A stretch of DNA of 64,000 nt from Catellatospora sp. KI3 (GTDB taxonomy: Bacteria > Actinomycetota > Actinomycetes > Mycobacteriales > Micromonosporaceae), in NCBI RefSeq assembly GCF_029948125.1, contig NZ_JASAMB010000009.1, positions 1-64,000 on the forward strand, written 5' to 3'. How positions within the stretch are numbered: position 1 is the stretch's first letter; every line of letters starts with the position of its first letter. Shown piece after piece: positions 21,512 to 29,698 of the stretch. Under the pieces are notes generated by a model. That model searched no databases. It saw only the letters and a program-made list of their open reading frames with translations, and had not been told where the DNA came from. The translations under genes and the position numbers were made by a program.

Positions 21512-22471
21512 TCAGGCCCAGGGGAGGGCGGCGCGGTGGTGCCAGTAGGCGGCGGGTGGTTCGGCCAGTTCTGAGAGTGCGGCGAGCTCGGTGGTGGCCG
21601 GGGTCAGGGTGCGGGCGGCGAGGTTGCTGCGCAGTTGCGCGACGGTGGCCGCCCCGGACAGCACCACGTCGGCCCACGGCTGGGCCAGCGCGGCCGCCAG
21701 CGCGACCGCGTCGGGCGTCGAGTCCGACCCGCTTGCCACCGCGGCGACCGCCTCGGGGGCCGCGGCCGCGGCCAGCCGTCCGTTGGCCATCGCCTCCTTG
21801 ACGATCACCCGGCAGCCGCGCGACCGGGCGCGGGCCAGCGCGGGCCCGGCCGACGGCTCCAGCGGGTTCCAGGTCGACTGGACGCTGCCGAACAGCGGCC
21901 GCCCGCCGACCTCGATCTCCAGCGCCGCGTCGACGGTGTCCGCCTGGCGCGGGCCGCTGGTGGAGAAGCCGACGGTGACGCCGCTGTCGCGCAGGTCGGC
22001 CAGCGCGCGGTGCAGCGCGGCATCGGCGAGCGCCGGGCTGTCCGGGGTCAGCGAGTGGATCTGGTACAGGTCGAGCCGGTCGCCCAGCAGCTGCCGCGTC
22101 TCGGCCAGCTGCCGGGTGAACGTGGCGAGGCTGTGGTCCTTGGTCTCGTGCACGGCCGCGTCGGTCCGCCAGCCGGCCGTATAGGTGTAGCCCCACTTGC
22201 TGCCGACCACCACATCGGACGGGGTGCGCTCGCGCAGCCAGGCGGCCAGGAACTCCTCGGCGCGGCCGTACGAGCGGGCGGTGTCCACGTAGCGCACTCC
22301 GGCGGCGTACGCGGCGTCGAGCAGTTCGGATGTGCGCCGCGCGAGCTCGGGCACGGACCGGTCCCCGGGCAGGTCACTTGCGCGGCCGAGGTTGATGTAG
22401 CCGGGGCGCCCGACGGCGGCCAGGCCGAGTCCGATCGTCGGCGCGCCGGTGGGCAGCCGTTCCAGTGCCAT
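21512..22471 (-). CDS. Aldo/keto reductase
   Basis: A 319-aa (beta/alpha)8-barrel oxidoreductase. The catalytic set is visible: GVRYVDTARSYG (Asp and Tyr), VVVGSKWGYTY (Lys) and DLYQIHSLTPD (His). The NADPH-binding end has ALAQPWADVVLSGAATVAQLRSNL. It belongs to the bacterial AKR group often annotated as L-glyceraldehyde or D-threo-aldose reductases; the substrate is not determinable. ATG 22471 is preferred over the TTG four codons upstream. It converges on the hydrolase frame with an 11-bp gap. Confidence 0.9.
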   Translation of the reverse strand: MALERLPTGAPTIGLGLAAVGRPGYINLGRASDLPGDRSVPELARRTSELLDAAYAAGVRYVDTARSYGRAEEFLAAWLRERTPSDVVVGSKWGYTYTAGWRTDAAVHETKDHSLATFTRQLAETRQLLGDRLDLYQIHSLTPDSPALADAALHRALADLRDSGVTVGFSTSGPRQADTVDAALEIEVGGRPLFGSVQSTWNPLEPSAGPALARARSRGCRVIVKEAMANGRLAAAAAPEAVAAVASGSDSTPDAVALAAALAQPWADVVLSGAATVAQLRSNLAARTLTPATTELAALSELAEPPAAYWHHRAALPWA

Positions 22472-22867
22472 GTTTGCGTCCAATCCAGGCGGTAGGCGTA
22501 CGCGCGGGTTCTGTTACATCATCTCCCGTCGCAGGTCAGGCCGTCAGCCGAACCTGTACGCGCTTTCTACCAGCGGTTACACAGATCCGGTTTAGTTTTT
22601 GCATTGATCTGTGGACTTCTAGCCGCGACTGCCTTAACGTTTTGCTACCACAGCCAGAAACACCGATGACAAGAGCCGGTAACACGGCTCTGTCGTGGTG
22701 CCCCTTCGACCGCCCGCGTTGCACAGGCGCGAAAGCGCAGGTCACGCATCCCGCTCCGGTCGAGTGGCCACCTGGCGGTTCCGGTGTGCACTGTCGCGTC
22801 CCGACGGTGCGCGCCGCAGCGCCATGGCCACGCCCCATGGGAACGGATAAATGCAGGGAGGAGTGCA
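22472..22867. promoter_or_regulatory. Long AT-richer leader of the GH87-like gene
   Basis: A 396-bp gap between divergent genes with lower GC than its surroundings. It holds ACAGATC (22581-22587) facing GATCTGT (22606-22612), and a GAGCCG/CGGCTC hairpin (22673-22690). A strong AGGGAGGAG ribosome site ends the region. No copy of the TGGAGAGCGCTCTCCA operator is present, unlike the other secreted-enzyme genes. No gene is seen. Confidence 0.55.
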
Positions 22868-25800
22868 ATGCAAACCACGAAAAACCGCAGACTGCGGCTG
22901 GTCGCCGGCCTGGTGGCGACGGGTCTCATGGTCTTCGGCGCCCCGGCGCTGACGGCGCAGGCGGCAGGCGGTCCGAACCTCTCGCTCGGCAAGACGGCGA
23001 GCGCGAGCAGCACCAACAACGGCTTCGTGACCGGAAACCTCAACGACGGCAACCAGGGCAGCTACTGGGAGGGCACGAACAACTCGTTCCCCCAGTGGGC
23101 GCAGATCGACCTTGGCGCCGCCACCAGCATCGACCAGGTGGTGCTCAAGCTGCCCGCCAACTGGGAGCAGCGCACCCAGACGCTGTCGGTGCAGGGCTCG
23201 ACCAACGGCTCGACCTGGTCGACGCTGGTCAACTCGGCCGGTTACACGTTCAGCCCCGGCAGTGCCAACACGGTGACGCTCAACTTCACCGCCTCCAGCC
23301 AGCGGTACGTGCGGGTCAACATCACCGCCAACACCACCTGGGCGGCGGCGCAGCTGTCCGAGCTCGAGGTCTACGGCGCCGGCACCGGCACCGGCTCGGG
23401 CAACCTGGCCCAGGGCAAGGCGACCACCGAGAGCGGCCACGCCGACGTCTACGGCTCGGGCAACACCGTCGACGGCAACCAGGGCAGCTACTGGGAGAGC
23501 ACGAACAACGCGTTCCCGCAGTGGGTGCGCGTGGACCTCGGCTCGGCCGTCAGCGTGAACAAGGTCGTGGCGAAGCTGCCGAGCGGCTGGGGCGCGCGTA
23601 CCCAGACCATCACGGTGCAGGGCTCCACGGACGGGACGAACTTCACCAACCTCGTCGCCTCGACGGTGTACAGCTTCGCCCCGTCGGCGAACACGGTGAC
23701 GATCAACTTCTCGGCCGCGACGGTCCGCTACGTGCGGCTGTGGGTCACCGCGAACTCGGCGTGGCCCGCCGCGCAGATCTCCGAGTTCGAGGTGTACGGC
23801 CCGACGACCGGTGACACCCAGGCCCCGTCCACCCCGGGCAGCCTGGCCTACACCCAGCCGGCCCAGGGTCAGATCAAGCTGACCTGGAACGCCTCCACCG
23901 ACAACACGGGCGTCACCGCGTACGACGTCTACGCCAACGGGGCGCTGCTGACCAGTGTCAGCGGCACCACGCTGACCTACACCGACGGCCGTCCCGACAG
24001 CGAGACGGTCAGCTACTACGTGCGGGCCCGCGACGCCGCCGGCAACCAGTCCGGCAACAGCAACACGGTCACCCGCACCGGCCAGACCGGTGACCAGGTA
24101 GCCCCGACCGCCCCGGGCAGCCTCGCCTACACCTCGCCCGCCTCCGGCCAGATCAAGCTGACCTGGACCGCGTCGGTCGACAACGTGGGCGTGACCAACT
24201 ACGACGTGTACGCCAACAGCTCGCTGCGGGCCACCGTGGCCGGCAACGTGCTGACGTACACCGACAGCCAGCCGGACACCGCCACGGTCAGCTACTTCGT
24301 GCGGGCCCGCGACGCCGCCGGCAACATCTCGCCGATGAGCAACACGGTCACCCGCAACGGCTCCGGTGGTGGCGGCACCAACCAGGCGCTGGGCAAGCCG
24401 GTCACCGACAACGGCCACACCTGGGTGTACACCCCGGAGCTGGCCGTCGACGGCGACCTGACCACGTACTGGGAGGGCAGCACGTCGCCCAACCAGCTCA
24501 CCGTGGCCCTGGGCTCGAACGTGTCGCTCGGCTCGATCGTGGTCAAGCTGAACCCCGACGCCGCGTGGGGCGCCCGTACCCAGACCATCCAGGTCCTGGG
24601 CCGCGAGCAGAGCAGCAGCTCGTTCGTCAACGTCGTGTCGGCGCAGACGTACAGCTTCAACCCGGCCTCCGGCAACACGGTCACCATCCCGGCCTCGGGC
24701 AACTACGCCGACGTCCGGCTGCAGTTCACCGGCAACTCCGGCGCCCCCGGCGGCCAGGTGGCCGAGTTCCAGGTCATCGGCGTTCCGGCGCCGAACCCGG
24801 ACCTCACCGTCACCGCGGCGACCTGGAGCCCGGCCTCGCCGATCGAGACCGACGCCATCACCGCCACCGCGACGGTGAAGAACAACGGCACCGCCACGGC
24901 GGGCGCGACCAACGTCAACTTCTACCTCGGCACGGTCAAGGTGGGTACGGCGAACGTCGCGTCGCTGGCCGCGGGCGCGCAGTCCAACGTCTCGGTGAGC
25001 ATCGGCACGCAGAACGCGGGCACGTACGCGCTGACCGCCAAGGTCGACGAGTCGAACGCGGTCGTCGAGCAGAGCGAGACCAACAACAGCTACACCAACC
25101 CCACCAACCTGGTGGTGGCGCCGGTGCAGACCTCGGACCTGGTCGCCGCCGCGGTGGCGTTCAGCCCGAGCAACCCGTCGGCGGGCAACACCGTCACCTT
25201 CTCGGTGTCGATCAAGAACCAGGGCGTCCAGGCCTCGGCCTCCGGCGCGCACGGCATCACCCTGGTGCTGAAGGACGCCGCCACCGGCGCGACCATCACC
25301 ACCAAGACCGGGTCGTACTCCGGTGTCATCAACGCCGGGGCGACCACGTCCCCGGTGAACCTGGGCACCTGGACGGCCGTGAACGGCAAGTACAACGTGA
25401 CCACGACCATCGCGGTCGACGGTAACGAGCTGCCGGTCAAGCAGGGCAACAACACCAGCACGCAGGGCTTCTTCGTCGGTCGCGGCGCCAACCTGGGCTA
25501 CGACATGTACGAGGCCGAGGACGGCACCACCGGCGGCGGCGCGGGCGTGGTAGGCCCGAACCGCACCATCGGCGACCTCGGCGGTGAGGCGTCCGGCCGC
25601 AAGGCCGTCACCCTGAACACCAACGGCGCCTACGTGCAGTGGACCACCAAGGCCGACGCCAACGCGCTGGTCACCCGGTTCTCGATCCCGGACAACTCGG
25701 GCGGCACCGGCACCACGTCGACGCTGAACATCTACGTCAACGGCGCCTTCCACAAGGCGATCACGCTGACCTCCAAGCACTCGTGGCTGTACGGAGCGGA

Positions 25801-27154
25801 AGCGGCACCGAGCAACTCGCCCGGCGCCGGTCCGGCCCGCCACCTGTACGACGAGGCCAACATCCTGCTGGACAGCACCATCCCGGCCGGTAGCACGATC
25901 AAGCTGCAGAAGGACGCCGCCAACTCCGGCACGTTCGCGATCGACTTCATCAACCTGGAGAAGGTCTCGCCGCGGGCGAACCCGGACCCGGCCCACCTGA
26001 AGGTGCCGACCGGTTTCACCCACCAGAACGTGCAGGACGCGCTCGACGCGGTCCGCATGGACACCACGGGCACCTGGACCGGTGTGTACCTGCCGGCCGG
26101 CACGTACTCCACCGCCCAGAAGCTCCAGGTCTACGGCAAGCCGATCAAGGTCACCGGCGCGGGCATGTGGTATACCCGCTTCGAGACGCCGACCTCGCAG
26201 GAGAACACCGACGCGGGCTTCCGGGTCGAGAGCAGCGCGAACGGCTCCACGTTCGAGCACCTCGCGTTCTTCGGCAACTACACCATCCGCCAGGACGGCC
26301 CGGGCAAGGTCTGGGGCGAGCTCAAGACGGTCAACAACCTGACCTTCGACAGCGTATGGGTCGAGCACACCGTCTGCGGTTTCTGGGGCGTCAACGTCAG
26401 CGGCTGGACCGTCAAGAACAGCCGCATCCGCGACACCTTCGCCGACGGCATCAACCTGACCAACGACTCCACCAACAACCTCGTCACCAACGTCGAGGGC
26501 CGGGGCAACGGCGACGACGCGTTCGCGCTGTTCTCCGCCACCGACGGCGGCGGCTCGGTCGGCAACCACGGCAACGTCTTCGAGAACCTCTCGGCGACGC
26601 TGACCTGGCGCGCGGCGGGTCTGGCGGTCTACGGCGGCTACGACAACACGTTCCGCAACATGTACATCGCGGACATGCTGACGTACTCGGGCATCACGAT
26701 CTCGTCGCTGGACTTCGGCTACCCGTTCGTCGGGTTCGGCAACCCGCCGACGAAGTTCGAGAACATCTCGCTGGTCCGGGCAGGTGGCCACTTCTGGGGC
26801 AACCAGACCTTCGGCGCCATCTGGGTGTTCGCGGCCACCCACACCTTCCAGGCGATCCGGGTGACCGACGTGGACATCATCGACCCGACGTACTCGGGCA
26901 TCATGTTCCAGAGCAAGTACCCGGAGCAGAAGCCGGTGACCGACACCATCTTCACCAACGTCCGCATCAGCGGCGCCCAGAAGAGCGGTGACGCGTACGA
27001 CGCCAAGTCCGGCATCGGCATCTGGGTCAACGAGATGCCCGAAGCGGGTCAGGGCCCGGCCATCGGTTCGGCGACGTTCACCAACCTGACGTTCAGCAAC
27101 AACTTCCAGAACATCAGGAACACCACCACCACGTTCACGATCACGCAGAACTAG
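22868..27154 (+). CDS. Secreted multidomain GH87-like alpha-1,3-glucanase/mycodextranase
   Basis: A 1428-aa exported polysaccharidase. It has a signal peptide (about 1-33), discoidin domains 1 and 2 (about 36-158 and 168-315), two fibronectin-III domains (about 322-410 and 415-505), a third discoidin domain (about 510-638), two CARDB-like domains (about 645-750 and 755-870), a CBM35-like domain (YDMYEAEDGTTGGGAG onward, about 878-1035) and a right-handed beta-helix to the end. Asp1193, Asp1216 and Asp1217 (FADGINL, then GNGDDAF) reproduce the D-x22-D-D catalytic spacing of GH87. These enzymes cut alpha-1,3-glucan of fungal walls or nigeran. It is a single gene with a terminator hairpin 18 bp downstream. 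Confidence 0.88.
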   Translation: MQTTKNRRLRLVAGLVATGLMVFGAPALTAQAAGGPNLSLGKTASASSTNNGFVTGNLNDGNQGSYWEGTNNSFPQWAQIDLGAATSIDQVVLKLPANWEQRTQTLSVQGSTNGSTWSTLVNSAGYTFSPGSANTVTLNFTASSQRYVRVNITANTTWAAAQLSELEVYGAGTGTGSGNLAQGKATTESGHADVYGSGNTVDGNQGSYWESTNNAFPQWVRVDLGSAVSVNKVVAKLPSGWGARTQTITVQGSTDGTNFTNLVASTVYSFAPSANTVTINFSAATVRYVRLWVTANSAWPAAQISEFEVYGPTTGDTQAPSTPGSLAYTQPAQGQIKLTWNASTDNTGVTAYDVYANGALLTSVSGTTLTYTDGRPDSETVSYYVRARDAAGNQSGNSNTVTRTGQTGDQVAPTAPGSLAYTSPASGQIKLTWTASVDNVGVTNYDVYANSSLRATVAGNVLTYTDSQPDTATVSYFVRARDAAGNISPMSNTVTRNGSGGGGTNQALGKPVTDNGHTWVYTPELAVDGDLTTYWEGSTSPNQLTVALGSNVSLGSIVVKLNPDAAWGARTQTIQVLGREQSSSSFVNVVSAQTYSFNPASGNTVTIPASGNYADVRLQFTGNSGAPGGQVAEFQVIGVPAPNPDLTVTAATWSPASPIETDAITATATVKNNGTATAGATNVNFYLGTVKVGTANVASLAAGAQSNVSVSIGTQNAGTYALTAKVDESNAVVEQSETNNSYTNPTNLVVAPVQTSDLVAAAVAFSPSNPSAGNTVTFSVSIKNQGVQASASGAHGITLVLKDAATGATITTKTGSYSGVINAGATTSPVNLGTWTAVNGKYNVTTTIAVDGNELPVKQGNNTSTQGFFVGRGANLGYDMYEAEDGTTGGGAGVVGPNRTIGDLGGEASGRKAVTLNTNGAYVQWTTKADANALVTRFSIPDNSGGTGTTSTLNIYVNGAFHKAITLTSKHSWLYGAEAAPSNSPGAGPARHLYDEANILLDSTIPAGSTIKLQKDAANSGTFAIDFINLEKVSPRANPDPAHLKVPTGFTHQNVQDALDAVRMDTTGTWTGVYLPAGTYSTAQKLQVYGKPIKVTGAGMWYTRFETPTSQENTDAGFRVESSANGSTFEHLAFFGNYTIRQDGPGKVWGELKTVNNLTFDSVWVEHTVCGFWGVNVSGWTVKNSRIRDTFADGINLTNDSTNNLVTNVEGRGNGDDAFALFSATDGGGSVGNHGNVFENLSATLTWRAAGLAVYGGYDNTFRNMYIADMLTYSGITISSLDFGYPFVGFGNPPTKFENISLVRAGGHFWGNQTFGAIWVFAATHTFQAIRVTDVDIIDPTYSGIMFQSKYPEQKPVTDTIFTNVRISGAQKSGDAYDAKSGIGIWVNEMPEAGQGPAIGSATFTNLTFSNNFQNIRNTTTTFTITQN

Positions 27155-27172
27155 CCCCACCGTATTACCGGT

Positions 27173-27212
27173 CAGCGCCGCCGGCGGGCCTCACGGCCTG
27201 TCGGCGGCGCTG
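27173..27212 (+). terminator. Terminator hairpin after the GH87-like gene
   Basis: CAGCGCCGCCG and CGGCGGCGCTG form a perfect 11-bp stem with an 18-base loop, 18 bp after the stop. Confidence 0.75.
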
Positions 27213-27246
27213 CCGCGTTTCCGGCAGCGCATGCCATGCGTGATCT

Positions 27247-27264
27247 TGGGAGAGCGCTATCCCA
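27247..27264. promoter_or_regulatory. LacI-type operator, site E
   Basis: TGGGAGAGCGCTATCCCA, an 18-bp palindrome with one mismatch pair. It is related to sites A, C and D but has GGG/CCC outer arms. It lies 110 bp upstream of the small secreted protein gene. Confidence 0.75.
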
Positions 27265-27373
27265 CAGTTCAGGACCACGTACCCGCGTGAATGGACCTCT
27301 GCTTACGGTGGCGTCGCCGCGATTGCCGCGGTGCTCGCACCGGCGGGCGGGCATGCCCTCAAGGAGGAAGTAC

Positions 27374-27694
27374 ATGCGCAGAATCAAGACACTGGTGCAG
27401 CTGTCCGCGATCGTCGTGGTGGCCGCGCTGCCGGTCCTCGCGGTGCAGGCCCCCGCGCACGCGGCGGGCTGCTCGGGTTCGTACGGCGACGCCGGCCGCT
27501 CCTACACCGCCTACGGCTGCGCCGGGTACCCGTCGAGCTTCAGCATGCAGGCCCGCGCCAAGTGCACCCCGACCGGCAGCGGATCGGTGTACTACGCGTA
27601 CGGCCCGAAGGTCGGCATCCTCGGCACCTCCCGGGCCCTGTGCCAGTCCGGCTACGTGGCCCTGGCCGGCACCGCGCTCGTCTACTCCGTCTGA
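27374..27694 (+). CDS. Small secreted four-Cys protein, 106 aa
   Basis: An exported small protein. A signal peptide of about 31 residues (MRRIKTLVQLSAIVVVAALP, ending AHAAG) is followed by about 75 mature residues with four Cys (GCSGSYGD, YGCAGYP, KCTPTG and LCQSGY), probably two disulfides. The mature part is rich in Gly, Ser and Tyr. No enzyme motif was recognised; it may be a binding or inhibitor protein. AGGAGG six bases before ATG fixes the start. A LacI-type operator lies upstream and a hairpin terminator downstream, so it appears co-regulated with the secreted glycosidases. Confidence 0.8.
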   Translation: MRRIKTLVQLSAIVVVAALPVLAVQAPAHAAGCSGSYGDAGRSYTAYGCAGYPSSFSMQARAKCTPTGSGSVYYAYGPKVGILGTSRALCQSGYVALAGTALVYSV

Positions 27695-27702
27695 TCACGA
27701 CA

Positions 27703-27737
27703 GGCACGGTGGACGGCCGCTCCCGGCCCACCGTGCC
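27703..27737 (+). terminator. Terminator hairpin
   Basis: GGCACGGTGG and CCACCGTGCC form a perfect 10-bp stem with a 15-base loop, starting 8 bp after the small secreted protein gene. Confidence 0.78.
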
Positions 27738-27817
27738 GCTACGTCCGCCCTGGACGGTGGGCAGCTCGCGCCGACCGGTCGATGGCACGGCCCCGACCGC
27801 CTGGCTACGCTGCGTCG

Positions 27818-28111
27818 ATGTTGATCGTGGATGGGCAGTCCAATGAGCGCCTGGTGCTCGACGGCGAATGGTTCGAGAAGCTGCACGGCGGCCAGTCGAA
27901 GACCCGGGTGCCCGCGTCGTCGTTCCGCAGCGCGACCTGGCAGGACATCGACCGCCGGGTACGGCTCTTCAGCAGCGAGCGCGAGCAGCTGGTCTCGGTG
28001 ATGCTCTCGTTCGACGGCGGCCCCTTCGTGGGGTTCGTCGCCCCCGCCGAGAAGAAGTCACAGCTCGAAGCCATCGTGGCCGGCCTCGAAGCCGCCCGCA
28101 CGACCGCCTGA
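27818..28111 (+). CDS. Hypothetical protein, 97 aa
   Basis: A small soluble protein of unknown family. It starts MLIVDGQSNERLVLDGEWFEKL, contains SATWQDIDRRVRLFSSEREQLVSVMLSFDGG and ends in a helical EKKSQLEAIVAGLEAARTTA. The start is supported by a leaderless promoter pattern: TACGCT (27806-27811), six bases, ATG. It is the last gene before the 850-bp repeat-rich gap. Confidence 0.68.
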   Translation: MLIVDGQSNERLVLDGEWFEKLHGGQSKTRVPASSFRSATWQDIDRRVRLFSSEREQLVSVMLSFDGGPFVGFVAPAEKKSQLEAIVAGLEAARTTA

Positions 28112-28119
28112 CCGGGCAT

Positions 28120-28167
28120 CCCCTCGGCCCCTCGGCCCCTCGGCCCCTCGGCCCCTCGGCCCCTCGG
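28120..28167. repeat. Six tandem copies of CCCCTCGG
   Basis: An exact 8-bp unit repeated six times without interruption, 8 bp after the 97-aa protein gene. A candidate variable-number tandem repeat. Confidence 0.92.
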
Positions 28168-28511
28168 CTCGCCCCGGCCTGGACCGCCGACCTCGGGCAA
28201 GGTCTTCGTGGCCGGCCAGGAGCTGGCGTCGTCGTCGGAGAACCAGGCCGTGTGGACGCCGGTCGCCACCGTGGTGTCGACACCGAAGCCGCCGAGCCGA
28301 CCGCGTGCACTCGTTCGGTCGCCGCGATCGGCTTCGGGGCGTCCGCCGACGAAGGAGGCTCCCGCTTCCGGCGCATCTGGTGAGACCCACCCCGGTGACG
28401 GACCCGTGCGACGGATGGGAGGCGGCGGTGATCGTCGTTTCCGGTCGTGAAGTTCGTCGTCAGCGGGCCCTTTGACCGAGAATCGCGATCATGCCCGGTA
28501 GGTATGCCGAA

Positions 28512-28655
28512 GATCGCCGACTCGGGTCCCGTTCCAGCTGTGGCCGGGACGCGGTCGCCGACTCGGGTCCCTTTCCCTGCGGGTGGCCGCTGTGCGATCG
28601 CTGACCCGGGTCCCTTTTCTGCGGGCGACCGGGTGCGATCGCCTGTCCGGACCCT
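28512..28655. repeat. Degenerate tandem repeat of about 42 bp
   Basis: Four units beginning GRTCGCYGACYCGGGTCCC at 28512, 28553, 28596 and 28637 (the last more diverged), with periods of 41, 43 and 41 bp. The middle units share the tail TCCCTTTYCCTGCGGG. It lies in the gap 28112-28964, which carries no supported gene. The frames across it are compositional artefacts. Confidence 0.6.
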
Positions 28656-28786
28656 GGCCGGTGGTCGGTGCTGTGGGCGCGCGTCGAAGATCGCGCTCAG
28701 CGGTCACTTCACCACGCGGCCGCTGCTCCGAACTCCACTTCCGTGCCCCCATCCGCCGATCTTCGCCGCGCCCTCGCGGTGCCTGG

Positions 28787-28850
28787 CTGCAGTTTCGGGG
28801 AAAGTGCAGGAATCTTGGGCGTGATTCCAGCACTTTCCCCGAAACTGCAG
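28787..28850. repeat. 64-bp palindromic repeat, copy 3 (convergent junction)
   Basis: Arms CTGCAGTTTCGGGGAAAGTGC and its complement with a GAATC/GATTC inner pairing. It is in the gap between the plus-strand 97-aa gene and the minus-strand HPr gene. Downstream, 28856-28945 is a GGTGCGGCGCGG low-complexity tract. Confidence 0.9.
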
Positions 28851-28964
28851 CCTCGTCACGGGCCCGGTGCGGCGCGGCCCGGTGCGGCCCGGTGCGGCGC
28901 GGTGCGGCGCGGCCTGGTGCGGCGCGTGGCGGCCAGGTGCGGGGGTGGGTGGGGTGGGGGTGGG

Positions 28965-29225
28965 TCAGGGGGTGGTGGTGAGGGCGGTGACGATGGCGGC
29001 GAGGGCTTCGGGGGCGTCGTCGCCGGTGGCGCGGACGGTCACGGTCTGGCCGGCGGTCGCGCCGAGGGCGAGCAGGCCGAGGATGCCGCGGGCGGAGGCC
29101 GTACGCCCGCCGAAGCTGATCTCGACGTCGCTGCTGAAGCGCGCCGCGGCCCGCACCACCTGACCGGCCGGCCGCGCGTGCAGGTGCGCGCCCAGCACGA
29201 CGTCGGTCTCACAGCTTCCGGGCAT
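28965..29225 (-). CDS. HPr-like phosphocarrier protein of the Dha phosphorelay
   Basis: An 86-aa HPr-fold phosphocarrier. The active-site motif HLHARPAG places the phosphorylated His at residue 16. In the regulatory-serine region (SARGILGLLALG) Gly47 replaces the Ser46 that HPr kinase would modify, so it cannot be controlled that way. It would accept phosphate from the EI encoded at 31344-33002 and pass it to DhaM. It overlaps the DhaM gene by 17 bp, so the two form an operon. Next to dhaK and dhaL the dedicated Dha role is more likely than general sugar PTS. Confidence 0.88.
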   Translation of the reverse strand: MPGSCETDVVLGAHLHARPAGQVVRAAARFSSDVEISFGGRTASARGILGLLALGATAGQTVTVRATGDDAPEALAAIVTALTTTP

Positions 29226-29601
29226 CCCAGGCCTCCCGCGCCGCGGCGACCACGGTGTCCAGGTCGGCGCCGGTGGCGGCGATGACCGCGGCGGCCAGGG
29301 CGCCCTCGACGAACGGCACGTCGAGCAGCACCACCTTCTCGCGCGGCTCGTCGTCCAGGACGGCCTTGGCGGTCAGCACCGAGCTGCCCAGGTCGGGGAT
29401 GACCACCACGCCGAGCGCGTCGTCGGCGTCGTCGATGGCGGTGCGTACGAGGTCGTAGCCGGTGCCCAGCCCGCCGTCCTCGGTGCCGCCGGCGGTGTTG
29501 ATGCCGACGTGCTCCCCGGCGACCTGGCGCAGCAGTTCCCGGACGCCCGCCACCAGCAGTGCGCTGTGCGAGACGAGCACGATGCTCACAGTGCTGGTCA
29601 T
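29209..29601 (-). CDS. dhaM: DhaM phosphotransferase subunit (EIIA-mannose fold)
   Basis: A 130-aa stand-alone EIIA-Man-like domain that phosphorylates the ADP held by DhaL. The phospho-His is His12 in VLVSHSALLVAGV. The family's Gly-rich segment AGGTEDGGLGTGYDLV follows. VVVIPDLGSSVLTAKAVLDD and VLLDVPFVEGALAAAVIAATG are typical of DhaM. In E. coli DhaM is one polypeptide with HPr and EI-like parts; here they are separate genes. The ATG is seven bases after TAGCAT (leaderless-like) and diverges from dhaK. Confidence 0.9.
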   Translation of the reverse strand: MTSTVSIVLVSHSALLVAGVRELLRQVAGEHVGINTAGGTEDGGLGTGYDLVRTAIDDADDALGVVVIPDLGSSVLTAKAVLDDEPREKVVLLDVPFVEGALAAAVIAATGADLDTVVAAAREAWDARKL

Positions 29602-29698
29602 GATGGGGATGCTACGCCGCGCAGACCGGGCGGAACCGGGGCAAGATTGACATGGTGCCCCGTGGCGCGTACGGGCCGACCGGGAAGGGAGTTCCGTC

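Noticed and set aside
22581-22612. ACAGATC/GATCTGT pair as a strong operator
   Set aside because: The arms are only 7 bp with an 18-base spacer and no second copy exists, so it is noted only as part of the leader.
22472-22867. Possible riboswitch (c-di-AMP type) in the long leader of the GH87-like gene
   Set aside because: The conserved blocks expected for a ydaO-type element could not be found; only short inverted repeats are present.
22742-27160. 1472-codon antisense frame over the GH87-like gene
   Set aside because: A compositional shadow of the highly biased plus-strand gene.
28112-28964. Several short frames on both strands in the repeat-rich gap
   Set aside because: They lack ribosome sites and leaderless signals, cross tandem repeats, and give Arg/Pro/Gly-rich nonsense products.
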